Below, piece by piece: positions 34,818-46,430 of a DNA stretch of 64,000 nucleotides. Position numbers and translations under genes: made by a program. Source of the stretch: Oreohelix idahoensis (lineage: Eukaryota > Mollusca > Gastropoda > Stylommatophora > Oreohelicidae); contig JAMPIV010004267.1 in assembly GCA_024509875.1 (NCBI GenBank), positions 838,629 through 902,628 of the forward strand, read 5' to 3'. Within the stretch, counting starts at the first letter, position 1. Each line of letters opens with the position of its first letter. Under the pieces are notes generated by a model that searched no databases, was not told where the DNA came from, and saw only the letters and a list, made by a program, of their open reading frames with translations.

Positions 34818-35299
34818 ATTTTCCCAGCATTATGACACATCTAGATTGTAACATACATCAGATACATCAAACAACTTTAGAAGACACTTAGTCATCCCCC
34901 AAGCACAGAAGGAATCAGAAGATGAAGCATGCACACTAAGGAAGTGGGAATTTGAGGGAGTAGCATCAAGAGAAGGGTGGGAGACGGAGAGGGCTTGAGG
35001 AAAGTTCAACATAGAATGGCATTAGTTTTAATATATTTATGGAGACTTGTTATATGTCATTATTAAAATATGAAAGAAAAGTCTTGGCGTTTAAAGTTGC
35101 AGTGGGGGATGGACCCCACTGGCTCCTAGAAGTGAGCTGCCACTGATCAAATATTTGATTTTAGAAATTTGTATGTTTTTTTTTTTTTGTTTTTTTTGGA
35201 CCATATAAATATGTTTTCTCTGCACATCAGCATTATACACATACTGACTTGTGTACAGAACATGTGGAGGCTGCTGTATCTGGTGAAAATCATTTCATG
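34818..35299. other. Intergenic sequence
   Basis: No recognised feature apart from a T-run near 35175-35200. Confidence 0.4.
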
Positions 35300-35565
35300 T
35301 AACTTGTCTTATAATGTACCTTGTCTTCTAATGTACCTTGTCTTCTAATTTACCTTGTCTTCTAATGTACCTTGTCTTCTAATGTACCTTGTCTTCTAAT
35401 TTACCTTGTCTTCTAATGTACCTTGTCTTCTAATTTACCTTGTCTTCTAATTTACCTTGTCTTCTAATGTACCTTGTCTTCTAATGTACCTTGTCTTCTA
35501 ATTTACCTTGTCTTCTAATTTACCTTGTCTTCTAATTTACCTTGTCTTCTAATGTACCTTGTTTT
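35300..35565. repeat. 17-bp tandem repeat
   Basis: About 15 units of TTGTCTTCTAATGTACC. Two variants, TGTACC and TTTACC, alternate in blocks. Confidence 0.95.
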
Positions 35566-35722
35566 AAGCATTTTGTATTTTAAGTTCAATATTGATGTGT
35601 AGTTATGTGTAGTGATGTTTGATAAGTAGTATAAGGAGTAAGCAAAAAAGTGACAAATGACCTGAACTTATCGCTGTTGTCTTTGCCTGGGTCAAGACAG
35701 AAAGTTCATGTTTAAAGCAAGT

Positions 35723-36149
35723 GATACTCGATTACCTATGTCCCAGTCTTGACATATGGATGCGAGTCATGGGCAATGACTACAGCCCACAAAAGCCAGA
35801 TCCAAACCTCAGAAATGAGTTATCTGAGGGAGGTGGTTGAAGTAACAAGAAGACAAGGCCTAGAATCCCACCCCCTGCAGACCCAAGTAGAACAGTCCCA
35901 ACTAAGATGGTTTGGCCATGTCTGCAAAATGGGAGAAGAACGGCTACCACGACAAGCATGGGAAACAAAGAGCCAGGGATCCATAGTCCGCTGGGAGGAC
36001 AACATTAGACAATCTTTGAAGGACCGAGGACTAGAATGGAACCAGGCCATGAGGAAGACAGCTGATAGAATAGTCTGGCGCTCTCTCTTCCAAACCTCTA
36101 CACTTCACAGTAGAAGGGGAACGACTAAGTAAGTAAGATACTCGATTAC
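35723..36149 (+). mobile_element. 5'-truncated LINE fragment, partner of the SINE at 2848
   Basis: The body 35736-36136 is flanked by an exact 13-bp duplication GATACTCGATTAC (35723-35735 and 36137-36149). It encodes only the C-terminal end of a LINE ORF2 (35749-36132): LTYGCESWAMTTAHKSQIQT, RWFGHVCKM, RQAWETKSQGS and IRQSLKDRGLEW. It ends in AGTAGAAGGGGAACGACTAA and GTAAGTAA, identical in form to the SINE 3' end at 3118-3146. It is a different LINE family from copies A and B, though the C-terminal architecture is similar. Confidence 0.92.
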
Positions 36150-36799
36150 TGTAAAAGAAATTTTTGCCATTCTGTATTTGTGATATGATCTGATGTGAGC
36201 GAAAACAAAGTGGCATAACTGATGTACAGAAAAATGTGAAACAGGAGTCAGCATGAGGTAGGTTCCGATATACGAATAGACCACAGGGGATGATTTGGTA
36301 GATCTCTGGGTGACAGGAGGAAAAGAGAATGAATTTTAAAGCTTCAGAAATGTTGGACTAGCCCACTTCTCCTCCCAGCCCAGTAGCTCCAGGATTAAAT
36401 GGTACGTTGTTCACATTCCCAGTAAAGACTCACAAGCTAGCTTACAAAAATTATTTGTAATCATGAGATTACAGAGTGATCTGTTCTTAGAACTAAAGTT
36501 AACATTTACTTTTAGTGAAATATCATTTATCTTAACTTTGTACTAGTGTGTTGATGGAATTAGGGGAAGCTAATTGTCTGGTAGAGATCAAAGTTACTTA
36601 CAGGCTGTACTCATGGAGCAACCAGCCCAGCAGGTCTCCTGGCAGGAAGCCTGCATGTGCTCGTGCAGTAGTGTTTACTCTAGCAATTAGTTTGACATGA
36701 TTATGTTGCCAGCCGTATGTACAACTTATATTAGTCACCTGTTAGGACATGTCTTACCTGGCCAACATGTTGTTTCATCTTGTCACTTCACTAAAGTAA
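36150..36799. other. Intergenic sequence
   Basis: No recognised feature. Confidence 0.4.
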
Positions 36800-37010
36800 A
36801 AAAAAAAGTCCACTCAGTTGATACAGATTCACTTCACCGTTTAAACAAAAAAAAATTGTTTACTCAGTTCATGGACAGCGTAAAAACATAGTATTTCATA
36901 CAAAAATGTGTTTACTCAGTTCATGGACAATGTACAAAGATTGCACTTCACCCATACACACAGAAATAGTGTTCACTCAGTTTGTGAACAACTTAAAAAA
37001 GATTGTATAT
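36800..37010. repeat. Imperfect ~60-bp tandem repeat
   Basis: Roughly four diverged units, each with a run of A, then (T)GT(T/C)(T/C)ACTCAGTT(C/G)(A/T)TG and a later ATTGCACTTCACC-like piece. Confidence 0.65.
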
Positions 37011-37516
37011 CAACAGCTATCTTGCATGGTAAAGCACCCAGATCTGTTACTCGTTCAATGTAATACAGCATGTTGCTACATACTTCATTGTTCTGTATGC
37101 TTATGTTTACTGCCAGGTTAGTGTGTATCCTACATGTACTTAATGATGTTTCATATTGTATGTCAATCATTTCATCTACCAAATAAACATATTTAACTGA
37201 CAATGATGTTGTGTATGCATCACCCTTTGCCTCCCAAAGGAGCCTAGGCCTTCAACAAACTTATTCCCAAGTCTTCCTATCTCACGTCAAAGTCATCCCT
37301 ATCTTCCTCATTCCTTTCATATCTGTCTCCAGTTCTCTTCTCCATATGTTCTTTGGTTTCTCTCTACCTCTCTTACCCCAGGAAGTGCAGAACAAGAACT
37401 GCCTTGTAATGCTATCTACAGGTTTCCTCAGTTTGTGTCCTATCCATCACCAGCGTCTTCTTCTCATCTCTTGTTCCACTGGTTCTTGTCATCAGTTCCA
37501 CATCAATTCTATACAA
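37011..37516. other. Intergenic sequence
   Basis: No recognised feature; composition becomes CT-rich before the microsatellite. Confidence 0.4.
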
Positions 37517-37732
<216 letters not shown>

Positions 37733-37973
37733 TGTTATGAAAGTCTGTAGATTCTTGGTTGTTTTTTTATGTAAGCTCTGATGTTACAGTTTGACTCCAC
37801 ACATCTTTGGTTGCTTTTAGCAGTTAGTGTGGAGCATCGAATGGCATAGTGGTTAGAGTGCTTGCTTGATTTGAAACTTAATAGTGTCACACTCCAACAT
37901 CTTCTTCTTCACCCTTCAACAAACGTATGCCATATTTTCCTGTCCCATGCCATCAGCTCAAAGTCTTTCCATT

Positions 37974-39345
37974 TCTCCTTCATCCCCTCCATGTCTTTTC
38001 TCCTTCATCCCCTCCATGTCTTTTCTCCATCCCCTCCATGTCTTTTCTCCTTCATCCCCTCCATGTCTTTTCTCCTTCATCCCCTCCATGTCTTTTCTCC
38101 TTCATCCCCTCCATGTCTTTTCTCCTTCATCCCCTCCATGTCTTTTCTCCTTCATCCCCTCCATGTCTTTTCTCCTTCATCCCCTCCATGTCTTTTCTCC
38201 TTCATCCCCTCCATGTCTTTTCTCCTTCATCCCCTCCATGTCTTTTCTCCTTCATCCCCTCCATGTTCTTCCCCTCCATGTCCCCTTCATCCCCTCATGT
38301 CTTTTCTCTCTTCATTCCATGTCTTTTCTTCTTCATCCCCTCCATGTCTTTTCTTCTTCATCCCCTCCATGTCTTTTCTCCTTCATCCCCTCCATGTCTT
38401 TTCTCCATCCCCTCCATGTCTTTTCTCCTTCATCCCCTCCATGTCTTTTCTCCTTCATCCCCTCCATGTCTTTTCTCCTTCATCCCCTCCATGTCTTTTC
38501 TCCTTCATCCCCTCCATGTCTTTTCTCCATCCCCTCCATGTCTTTTCTCCTTCATCCCCTCCATGTCTTTTCTCCTTCATCCCCTCCATGTCTTTTCTTC
38601 TTCATCCCCTCCATCCCCTCCATGTCTTCATCCCCTCCATGTCTTTTCTCCTTCATCCCCTCCATGTCTTTTCTCCTTCATCCCCTCCATGTCTTTTCTC
38701 CTTCATCCCCTCCATGTCTTTTCTTCTTCATCCCCTCCATGTCTTTTCTTCTTCATCCCCTCCATGTCTTTTCTTCTTCATCCCCTCCATGTCTTTTCTT
38801 CTTCCCCTCCATGTCTTTTCTCCATCCCCTCCATGTCTTTTCTTCTTCATCCCCTCCATGTCTTTTCTTCTTCATCCCCTCCATGTCTTTTCTCCATCCC
38901 CTCCATGTCTTTTCTCCTTCATCCCCTCCATGTCTTTTCTCCATCCCCTCCATGTCTTTTCTTCTTCATCCCCTCCATGTCTTTTCTTCTTCATCCCCTC
39001 CATGTCTTTTCTTCTTCATCCCCTCCATGTCTTTTCTTCTTCATCCCCTCCATGTCTTTTCTTCTTCATCCCCTCCATGTCTTTTCTCCTTCATCCCCTC
39101 CATGTCTTTTCTTCTTCATCCCCTCCATGTCTTTTCTTCTTCATCCCCTCCATGTCTTTTCTTCTTCATCCCCTCCATGTCTTTTCTTCTTCATCCCCTC
39201 CATGTCTTTTCTCCTTCATCCCCTCCATGTCTTTTCTCCTTCATCCCCTCCATGTCTTTTCTCCTTCATCCCCTCCATGTCTTTTCTTCTTCATCCCCTC
39301 CATGTCTTTTCTCCTTCATCCCCTGCATGTCTTTTCTCCAGTTTT
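37974..39345. repeat. 25-bp CT-rich minisatellite
   Basis: About 55 units of TCCTTCATCCCCTCCATGTC plus TTTTC, with occasional shorter units lacking TTCAT and a CTCC/CTTC variant that spreads in blocks towards the right end. Strong strand asymmetry: one strand is almost pure pyrimidine apart from ATG. Because 25 is not a multiple of three and the unit has no stop in any + frame, all three frames stay open for over 500 codons. Confidence 0.98.
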
Positions 39346-39429
39346 CTTCTCCATGTGTTCTTTGGTCTTCCACTACCTGTCTTACCCTGGGGATCAACAA
39401 GTTTTCTCAATGTGTGTCACCTGATAGTG

Positions 39430-39600
39430 TCACAATACAGCATGTTCAGCTGTAAATGGGTACCTGACTCTGCTCTTGAGTTAGGGTAGGCAACTCCAGT
39501 GAGGAAGAGTACCGGTCACCCCACCTCATAAAGCTGAGACCTAGTATAGGTCAAGTGACTGACCCTTCACTCCCCTATAGCAGTATCTGCCCTTGACCTC
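39430..39600 (+). mobile_element. SINE family 2, 3' part
   Basis: CAGCTGTAAATGGGTACCTG, GGTCACCCCACCTCATAAAG, CTGAGACCTAGTATAGGTCA and CTTCACTCCCCTATAGCAGT in the family order. The tRNA-like head may be the segment GGCATAGTGGTTAGAGTGCT at 37843, now separated by the 25-bp minisatellite. Confidence 0.75.
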
Positions 39601-39654
39601 TTAGTGTGGCTCAAAAGAAACTTGGCATTATCATTTCCCTTCTCACTCTTTTTG

Positions 39655-40480
39655 GTGCATAGGGTCATCACTGCAGCTGGTCCTGTGACAGGAAGCCTGT
39701 ACCATAGGGTCATCACTACAGCTGGTCCTGTGGCAGGAAGCCTGTACCATAGGGTCATCACTACAGCTGGTCCTGTGACAGGAAGCCTGTACCATAGGGT
39801 CATCACTACAGCTGGTCCTGTGACAGGAAGCCTGTACCATAGGGTCATCACTACAGCTGGTCCTGTGGCAGGAAGCCTGTACCATAGGGTCATCACTACA
39901 GCTGGTCCTGTGACAGGAAGCCTGTACCATAGGGTCATCACTACAGCTGGTCCTGTGTCATCACTGCAGCTGGTCCTGTGACAGGAAGCCTGTACCATAG
40001 GGTCATCACTGCAGCTGGTCCTGTGACAGGAAGCCTGTACCATAGGGTCATCACTACAGCTGGTCCTGTGGCAGGAAGCCTGTACCATAGGGTCATCACT
40101 ACAGCTGGTCCTGTGGCAGGAAGCCTGTACCATAGGGTCATCACTACAGCTGGTCCTGTGGCAGGAAGCCTGTACCATAGGGTCATCACTACAGCTGGTC
40201 CTGTGACAGGAAGCCTGTACCATAGGGTCATCACTACAGCTGGTCCTGTGACAGGAAGCCTGTACCATAGGGTCATCACTACAGCTGGTACCATGTCATC
40301 ACTGTGACAGGAAGCCTGTACCATAGGGTCATCACTACAGCTGGTCCTGTGACAGGAAGCCTGTACCATAGGGTCATCACTACAGCTGGTCCTGTGACAG
40401 GAAGCCTGTACCATAGGGTCATCACTACAGCTGGTCCTGTGGCAGGAAGCCTGTACCATAGGGTCATCATCTCTTGCCTA
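39655..40480. repeat. 45-bp minisatellite
   Basis: About 18 units of CATAGGGTCATCACTACAGC, TGGTCCTGTGACAGGAAGCC, TGTAC. Two truncated units at about 39955 and 40290 share internal breaks at TGTGTCATCACT / CATGTCATCACT. The period is a multiple of three, so both strands read open as a 15-residue peptide repeat. I see no start context, splice signals or codon bias that would make it a gene. Confidence 0.97.
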
Positions 40481-41320
40481 CAGCTAGGTCCTGTAGAAAT
40501 ATTAGCAGATTCAGAAAACAAGCACAAATTATACTGTTCAAAAAAAGAAACGCATAGCTACTGAAGGCACACACAAAGCCATAATTTTGACATTCAATAA
40601 CTTTTTTAATTTAATGAGTTAATTGTTCAAATTGCACACAAGAATACCTTAGGGTTCAACCAATCAATTGACAGTTGTTTTGCATCTGGGTCACGAGAGT
40701 TTTTTGGCGTACGGGCTTTCCCGTTAGTATGGTGTGTGGCCTCTTGCATCGATCAGCGACTGGCATCTCCTGGGCATGGATGCAATCAGACGTCTGATCT
40801 GGGCCTGTGGGATGGCTGCCCACTCTTCCTGGAGTGCCTGGAACAGATCACGACGATTGGCTGGAGCAACGTCTCGGCGACAAACACGTCTATGCAGCTC
40901 ATCCCACAGGTGCTCAATCGGACTCATGTCTAGAGACATGGATGGCCAGGGAAGGGTGAGAATGTTGTTGGCAGTCAGGAACTGCGTGGTCAACCGTGCA
41001 CAATGGGGTCTGGCGTTGTCCTGTTGAAACACAGACCTTTGGGCAGCCAAAAGTGGAAGGACATGGGGTCGAAGAATTTCATTGGCGTATCGTTGCGCAT
41101 TCAAGCCTCCTTCAATGTGCACCAATTGACTCCTTCCGTTGTAACTGATCATTCCCCACACCATTGCACCTCCACCACCGTGCGGCGGAGCTTATTCAAC
41201 GCAATTTTGGGCAAAACGTTCATTTCGCCTACGGTAGACCCTACGCCGTCTATCATGACGCTGCAACAATAAGAAAGATTCGTCACTAAACCAGACACGT
41301 CTCCATTGATTGTCAGCTTC

Positions 41321-44151
41321 CCAGGTGTGGTGGGTTTAGATGTTAAAATGTTAAGTATTAATTGTCTACAGATGTGAGGTCAGCTATGCAAGTCCCTGAG
41401 TCTAATTGTTGATGAAGTTGTTCTCAGGTACCTGTCTGCTACCATCCTACGACCTCAGTCTGCTATATATTTTGAGCCTAATTATATGTTATGGTGTCTG
41501 GATGTTATCTGGCTAGGTGTCTAGGGTAATATGCAATGTAATGTTAATAAAATGACAACAACTACACCTATAACTTAATGAACAAGTAATTAAACAAGTC
41601 ACAGGGTAAATTTTAAATGATAATATTTTTTACAATTTTATTTTCCTGTATCTCAATTGATGGGATACAGGACTGTTTAAACTCAAAATATAAGGCAATT
41701 TATTTACAGCAAAGTAATTTAAAACAACAACTGTGTCTGTTAATATTAATCTAAATTGTTTCTGACTGGAAGTGTTCTGTTGAAGCAATAACTCCTATGA
41801 AGGGACACGCTTCTGAGGAACGACTTGTATCATCATGTCAAGAATACTGATTGATATAATAATGATGGAGAGTATGGTTAAATGAACTAACACACGCCCA
41901 TGGACAATTGGGCTTAACTTTATTTTCTGGAACCCTGTGATGTCCTTCTCACAACCACCTTCTTCACGACTGCAACGTCTGAACAATGCTTCCGAACTCT
42001 TTGGATTTAAGGCAAACAGGTAATTTTTGCCTCGAGCTTGCAGCTTCAGGAGTATGTATATTTTGGTATGTGGCTCACTGATTGTTTCACGATGGAACCC
42101 TGAAATCAGAGGATTAAGGCCTCCTCAGAACATCATACACCTATCTCCATCTCTAAACAATTAAACATTATCAACAGTTTCAAGATCAGTGGAGTTGCTA
42201 AATAAATAGCTATCGTTCCTATCTGATTTGGTGCCCTATTCATCATCAGGTAATCTTCAAACATCCGTTTGATACATTCCTTGTCATAGAAGAAATTATA
42301 GTTAATTATATAAAGTCAAGTGCAAACACTGTGACTTCCTGAAGACGGCCAGTGGTTTTCTGGCCTACCAATTATAATAATGTCATATTTTATTCCCAAC
42401 TATGTCTTTTCATTCACTCCCACAGTTTAAGTAAGCCTGCCTGGCTTTTAACAGAAATGGTAATCTTTCCTAATAACCTTTGTGGCATAACACAAAGTGT
42501 TGAGTTGGGCGCCTTTCTGGTGTTGCCTCTACCCATCAATAATGCATACACATTCAATAATACAAATACATATCAATAATAAGGTGTACATAAATGTTTA
42601 TCTTACCGCATCAATGAAATAATACACAATTTGTAGGTTAACCGGCGATTAATGGTCACATTCAGATCGCCACTGATGCAGAACAGCGAAGGCACTGGTC
42701 ATGTATTTCTTGCATCTGATACCAACACTACTTGTGAGATTTTTATCTTCGAGTGGCAACTAACGCTGGTTTCAAATCGTTTTTATTACTCCTATTAGTC
42801 TATTCTACCACAGCCAATCGAATTATGTTATGCCCACTAGCCTCTTTTTTTCAAAAATAAATTACACTTTCAAAAATGTAACCCACCCTTTTCCAAAGAC
42901 TGGCAAAGTTGAGTGAAGACATCAATGCGTCTGTCTCTCTGTCTTTTCTTTACAATATTTCTGTTATTATCTAAGCGTTTTTACTGTAAGATATTATAAC
43001 ATTATGGGGAGTATTGTCTTCTAATAAACAAATATTGTCATTTTATTTGTAAACTGTCCTTGCTTTTATTTTATTATTCATCGAGGTTTCTTGGTCACCC
43101 TTTCGCTACCCTTCTCAATTTCAGTATCACGCTGCATAAGCTATCTTTTCAAATATGCCTCCATGCAAATCCCCCACTTACATTTCTCTCTCGCTCTTGC
43201 CTGTACGCGTTTTGCCTAACGCAAAACGGTTTCGTCAGATTTAAATTGTCACTACGGGGTAGGAGACACAGCGGTGGGTTTTCCTCTCATTCAATAGCAG
43301 ATACTTTTTGGAAAAAAAAAATATGCCATAGCAACAACGTAACTAACGCCAAGTAGTTTTATTCAAACTCCCAACCATTCATTCCCGTTTAGTGTTAGAC
43401 TAAGCAAGTCTGTGACGTCAGCTGTCGTTCTAGTTCGAGATTCAAAAACCAACGCTTGTCAAGGTTGCATTTTTCCGTCTCTCATTTCACTCCTCCGTTT
43501 CTTTTATTCTCTCACTCCGTTTGAAACTAACTATGCGTTTCGGTATCTTTTGGCCGAATACCATCACTAACCAAGATCTGCTTACTCGTAGCAAGCAAGA
43601 GGACATGCACACCATCATAGCTGGCAGACGCTGGAACTGGGTTGGTCATGTCCTCAGAAGAGACCCCGACGCCATCACAAGAACAGCTATGCTTTGGACC
43701 CCTGAGGGAAAACGAAAAAGAGGCCGACCAAAAACAACCTGGCGGAGGACTGTGGAGGCTGAGATGCAAAGAATGAACCAGAGTTGGGGCACTGTACGAA
43801 GGATGGCCACCGACCGAGCAAAGTGGAATCAATTTGTTGTTGCCCTACAAGACGCCACTAGGCGTGATGGCCACTGACTGCTTTGACGGTCGGCGGCTAA
43901 GGATCAAAGAATGCGTTTCGGTCTGTCAAAAGGCTTTTATTTTAGTGGAAATTGGTATTGCGGAGAGGGGAACAGCTAACAGTTTTGTGTATCGTTTACT
44001 ATGGCGTTACTGCTTGTTAGAACCAACACGACTGCGGGCGATGGTGACGATGTTGAACACAACTCCCTATTTTATCTCTATAGTATTTGAATTTATAAGC
44101 AGTAATATTTTATCTATTTGATCGGGGTATCAGGGATCTTACTACACCAGG
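41321..44151. mobile_element. Solo-LTR-like insertion of 2.8 kb inside the Tc1 transposase
   Basis: The insert 41326-44146 starts TGTGGTGGG and ends ACTACA. It is flanked by an exact 5-bp duplication CCAGG (41321-41325 and 44147-44151). Removing it with one CCAGG restores the transposase reading across the junction, which fixes the boundaries. TG...CA ends with a 5-bp duplication point to an LTR-class element. No coding region, and no direct terminal repeats within it, so a long solo LTR or a non-autonomous LTR element. A LINE tail sits inside at 43545-43910. Confidence 0.72.
43533..43922 (+). mobile_element. LINE family 1, 366-bp 3' fragment (copy C)
   Basis: The body 43545-43910 is flanked by a 12-bp duplication ATGCGTTTCGGT (43533-43544, 43911-43922). 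It encodes only the C-terminal end seen in copies A and B (NWVGHVLRRDPDAITRTAML, then KTTWRRTVEAEMQRMN) and the 3' end GGCTAAGGATCAAAGA. The frame is open from 43521 to 43877. It post-dates the LTR-like insertion that contains it. Confidence 0.93.
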
Positions 44152-44551
44152 GACGATGCTGGTTGGCCCAAAGAAGTCGATTTTGGCGATGGCGGCGCGT
44201 AAAGACAGGTCCTCGGTGAGGTCGTTGTGCCCAAAGTCCAGCGTCATGCAGTCTATTCCGGACAGTTTGATCAGACACATGACGTCCTGCAGGCAAAGAC
44301 TGGGCAGTTGAGGAAGCTGTTGTAAACCTGTCTCTGAGGTGACGAAGCCGAATAAAGCGATCCCCCGCTGCTGTTGTCACTCTGGGTCGTCCACTGCGAT
44401 GTCGGTCTTCAACTGAGCCAGTGGCTTGGAACCGGTGCTAAAGTCGACTGATGGTACTCTGATGCACGTTTAGATGCCTGGCAACCTGACTTTGACTTTC
44501 GCCTGCATGCAGTCGGCCAATAGCAATGTTCCTTAAATTTATCGATAGAGA
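44152..44551 (-). other. N-terminal half of the Tc1 transposase region
   Basis: DNA-binding half of the split transposase, described with the gene. It is listed to show that this stretch is explained. Confidence 0.8.
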
Positions 44552-45008
44552 CGCCATAAATGTCTGCTTGAAAATGAACTGAATTTTTTTTGTGTAGCGT
44601 TATCCTTTTATAGGGTTTCAGTTGCGTAGTCAGTGAATAGTGTTCACCCCAAATTTTGTTGCTTTCACGTGCGCGCAACATGAGCTGTGGTCAAAAATTG
44701 CGTCATAAACACTATTGACCACTGCGTTGTAACGATTACAAAAACGAACGCAATTCAGGTCAACACGTGCATTTGTCACTGTAAAGAACATTTGAGGCTG
44801 GTTTTTATATACCCTAGCACCAAATTTTACTTACAAACTCATAAAAACGCGCCCTCGGATAGCTATGCGTTTCTTTTTTTGAACAGTATAAATAAGTGTA
44901 GAAATATTAGCAGATTCAGAAAACAAGCACAATATGTGTGAACAAATCCTTACACAGTCTACTCTTGACTTTTTGTTATAATATTTTTTCTTGTATATTT
45001 TCATCATC

Positions 45009-45993
45009 ATCATTGTTGAGGATTGTTTCATGGTTTGCAAACATCTGGGTTTGAGCTCGATTTGGATGGTTGCACCATGGAACACCTTGGTTGAATAAAT
45101 AAATGTCATAGATCGCATATATCTATGCATGACGCGTGAAACATGGTAACGACAGTCTTATGTGTGGCCTTGAGCCTGACGGCAGTGTTTATAATGTGTG
45201 GCATGGCCACTTATTCAAAGTGTTTTAAAGATGTGGTATAACCACTCAAGTGTGATAGAGCATAACTAGTAAGTTACATTTAAAGCAGAAATAAAGTATG
45301 TATAAGGACCCTTGAGTCTTAAAATATAAGACGGCAATATTAGCCGCAATAATTTATGATTAACGTAAGTCGTGGGATATGAAACGCAGTTCGAATATAT
45401 ATGGCTGATTAAGCCTGGCTTTGAATGCCAAAGTAAATTAATATATTAGACAGTGTATCTAATAGAATTAGCAGAATGTTTAATTCTGTATAAAGATAAG
45501 AATTATGCCAAACAGATTTGGCGGGAATATAATTATAACGGTACTGTATCAGACAGGCAATGTTTGTGAAATATATAGACTCTACGCTATAATGTATCCA
45601 GTGCTCTTGATGTGAACTATATTAAGTACTGTCTTTGATTCATGATGGAAGAATGAATCCTTATTAAATTATTATGTCGTCAAAAACTGGTCTTATTCAA
45701 TAACGTATTCAAGGTTCCAGTTATGACTGTTTTTATGAAGAATGATCATTGACCTTCAAATGAATACACATGCTGTCACACTGATAATACGAAATGAAAC
45801 AATATAACACGATCATTCAAATATATATGAACTTTTATTGAAAGCAAGTTTAAAATGCACTTACTTGAAAGAAGTATCAAGAGAATCCAGAGTTGTAATC
45901 AATATTGATACCGGGTGAAACACAGAAGAGATGATCAAATAATTGTACGAAACATAATACTATTCAAACCATAGACACGCCCGTAACAATCAT
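45009..45993. mobile_element. Probable solo LTR
   Basis: The body 45014-45988 (975 bp) starts TGTTGAGG and ends CCGTAACA, sharing a TGTT/AACA inverted end. It is flanked by ATCAT on both sides. The left ATCAT lies in a TCA repeat, which weakens the duplication. No coding sequence. A short direct repeat ATCATCTCAACAGCCAATTG follows at 45989 and 46016. Confidence 0.5.
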
Positions 45994-46194
45994 CTCAACA
46001 GCCAATTGATATCATCATCTCAACAGCCAATTGATATCATCATTTTCTTGTGTGCTCCCTATGGACCATGGAGCCACCACTACAGTTGGTCCAAGCCTCG
46101 TATATCAAACTCTTACAGCGCTTGTTTCTGTTGTAGTTTGTTTGACATGATAAGGTTGCCAGTCTCATCCACAACATCATATTTGTCACCATGT

Positions 46195-46430
46195 ACGTCA
46201 TTGCTTGGCCCAATGGGCTGATCACCCGTTGGCTTGTCACACCGATTACGGAAACAACGGCAGATGGATCTATTTGTTGTTGCCCTAAAGACGCCACTAG
46301 GCGTGATGGGAAACTACAACAGAGAAAATCAATCTGCTGTTGCCCTTAAGACGCCACAAGGCGTGATGGCCTCTGACTGCTTGGTCGGTCTTTGGCTAAG
46401 GACGGAAGAAGAAGAAGACGTCATTGCTTG
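46195..46430 (+). mobile_element. Short element ending in the LINE family 1 tail
   Basis: The body 46208-46417 (210 bp) is flanked by an exact 13-bp duplication ACGTCATTGCTTG (46195-46207, 46418-46430). Its right part carries the family 1 3' end twice in imperfect tandem: GTTGCCCTAAAGACGCCACT and GTTGCCCTTAAGACGCCACA, then GACTGCTTGGTCGGTC and a GAA tail. The left 50 bp (CCCAATGGGCTGATCACCCG) are not LINE sequence as seen in copies A to C. It could be a SINE using that LINE, or a rearranged LINE stub. Confidence 0.75.

Larger units (their letters stand above)
40724..44557 (-). pseudogene. Tc1-like transposase, split and with stops
   Basis: The start ATG is at 44557, opening with MASLSINLRNIAIGRLHAGE. 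Two helix-turn-helix motifs follow (SQSQVARHLNVHQSTISRL; SDQTVRNRLHDAGLW), with a stop between them in place of the usual Trp. The sequence breaks at NQHRPW (44152) and resumes at 41320 with EADNQWRRVWFSDESFLL, first Asp region. After another stop near 41193 it continues with MVWGMISYNG, VFQQDNARPH (second Asp) and SLDMSPIEHLWDEL (Glu). There are 34 residues between the Asp and the Glu, hence DD34E. It ends at 40724. Two stops plus the insertion make it inactive. Confidence 0.88.
40530..44890 (-). mobile_element. Tc1-like DNA transposon (DD34E), interrupted by a 2.8 kb insertion
   Basis: The body 40532-44888 is flanked by TA (40530-40531, 44889-44890). Inverted ends read TACTGTTCAAAAAAAGAAAC then GCATAGCTA, nearly 30 bp on each side. 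The transposase is on the minus strand. Removing the insertion 41326-44146 leaves an element of about 1.5 kb, the normal Tc1 size. Confidence 0.9.

Noticed and set aside
37862..39489. Three overlapping frames of about 520 codons, Ser/Pro/Phe-rich
   Set aside because: They are three phases of a 25-bp tandem repeat without stop codons. Length follows from the repeat, not from coding.
39567..40564. Repetitive open frames on both strands (15-residue repeats)
   Set aside because: A 45-bp repeat unit with no stop gives open frames on both strands automatically; no gene signals were seen.
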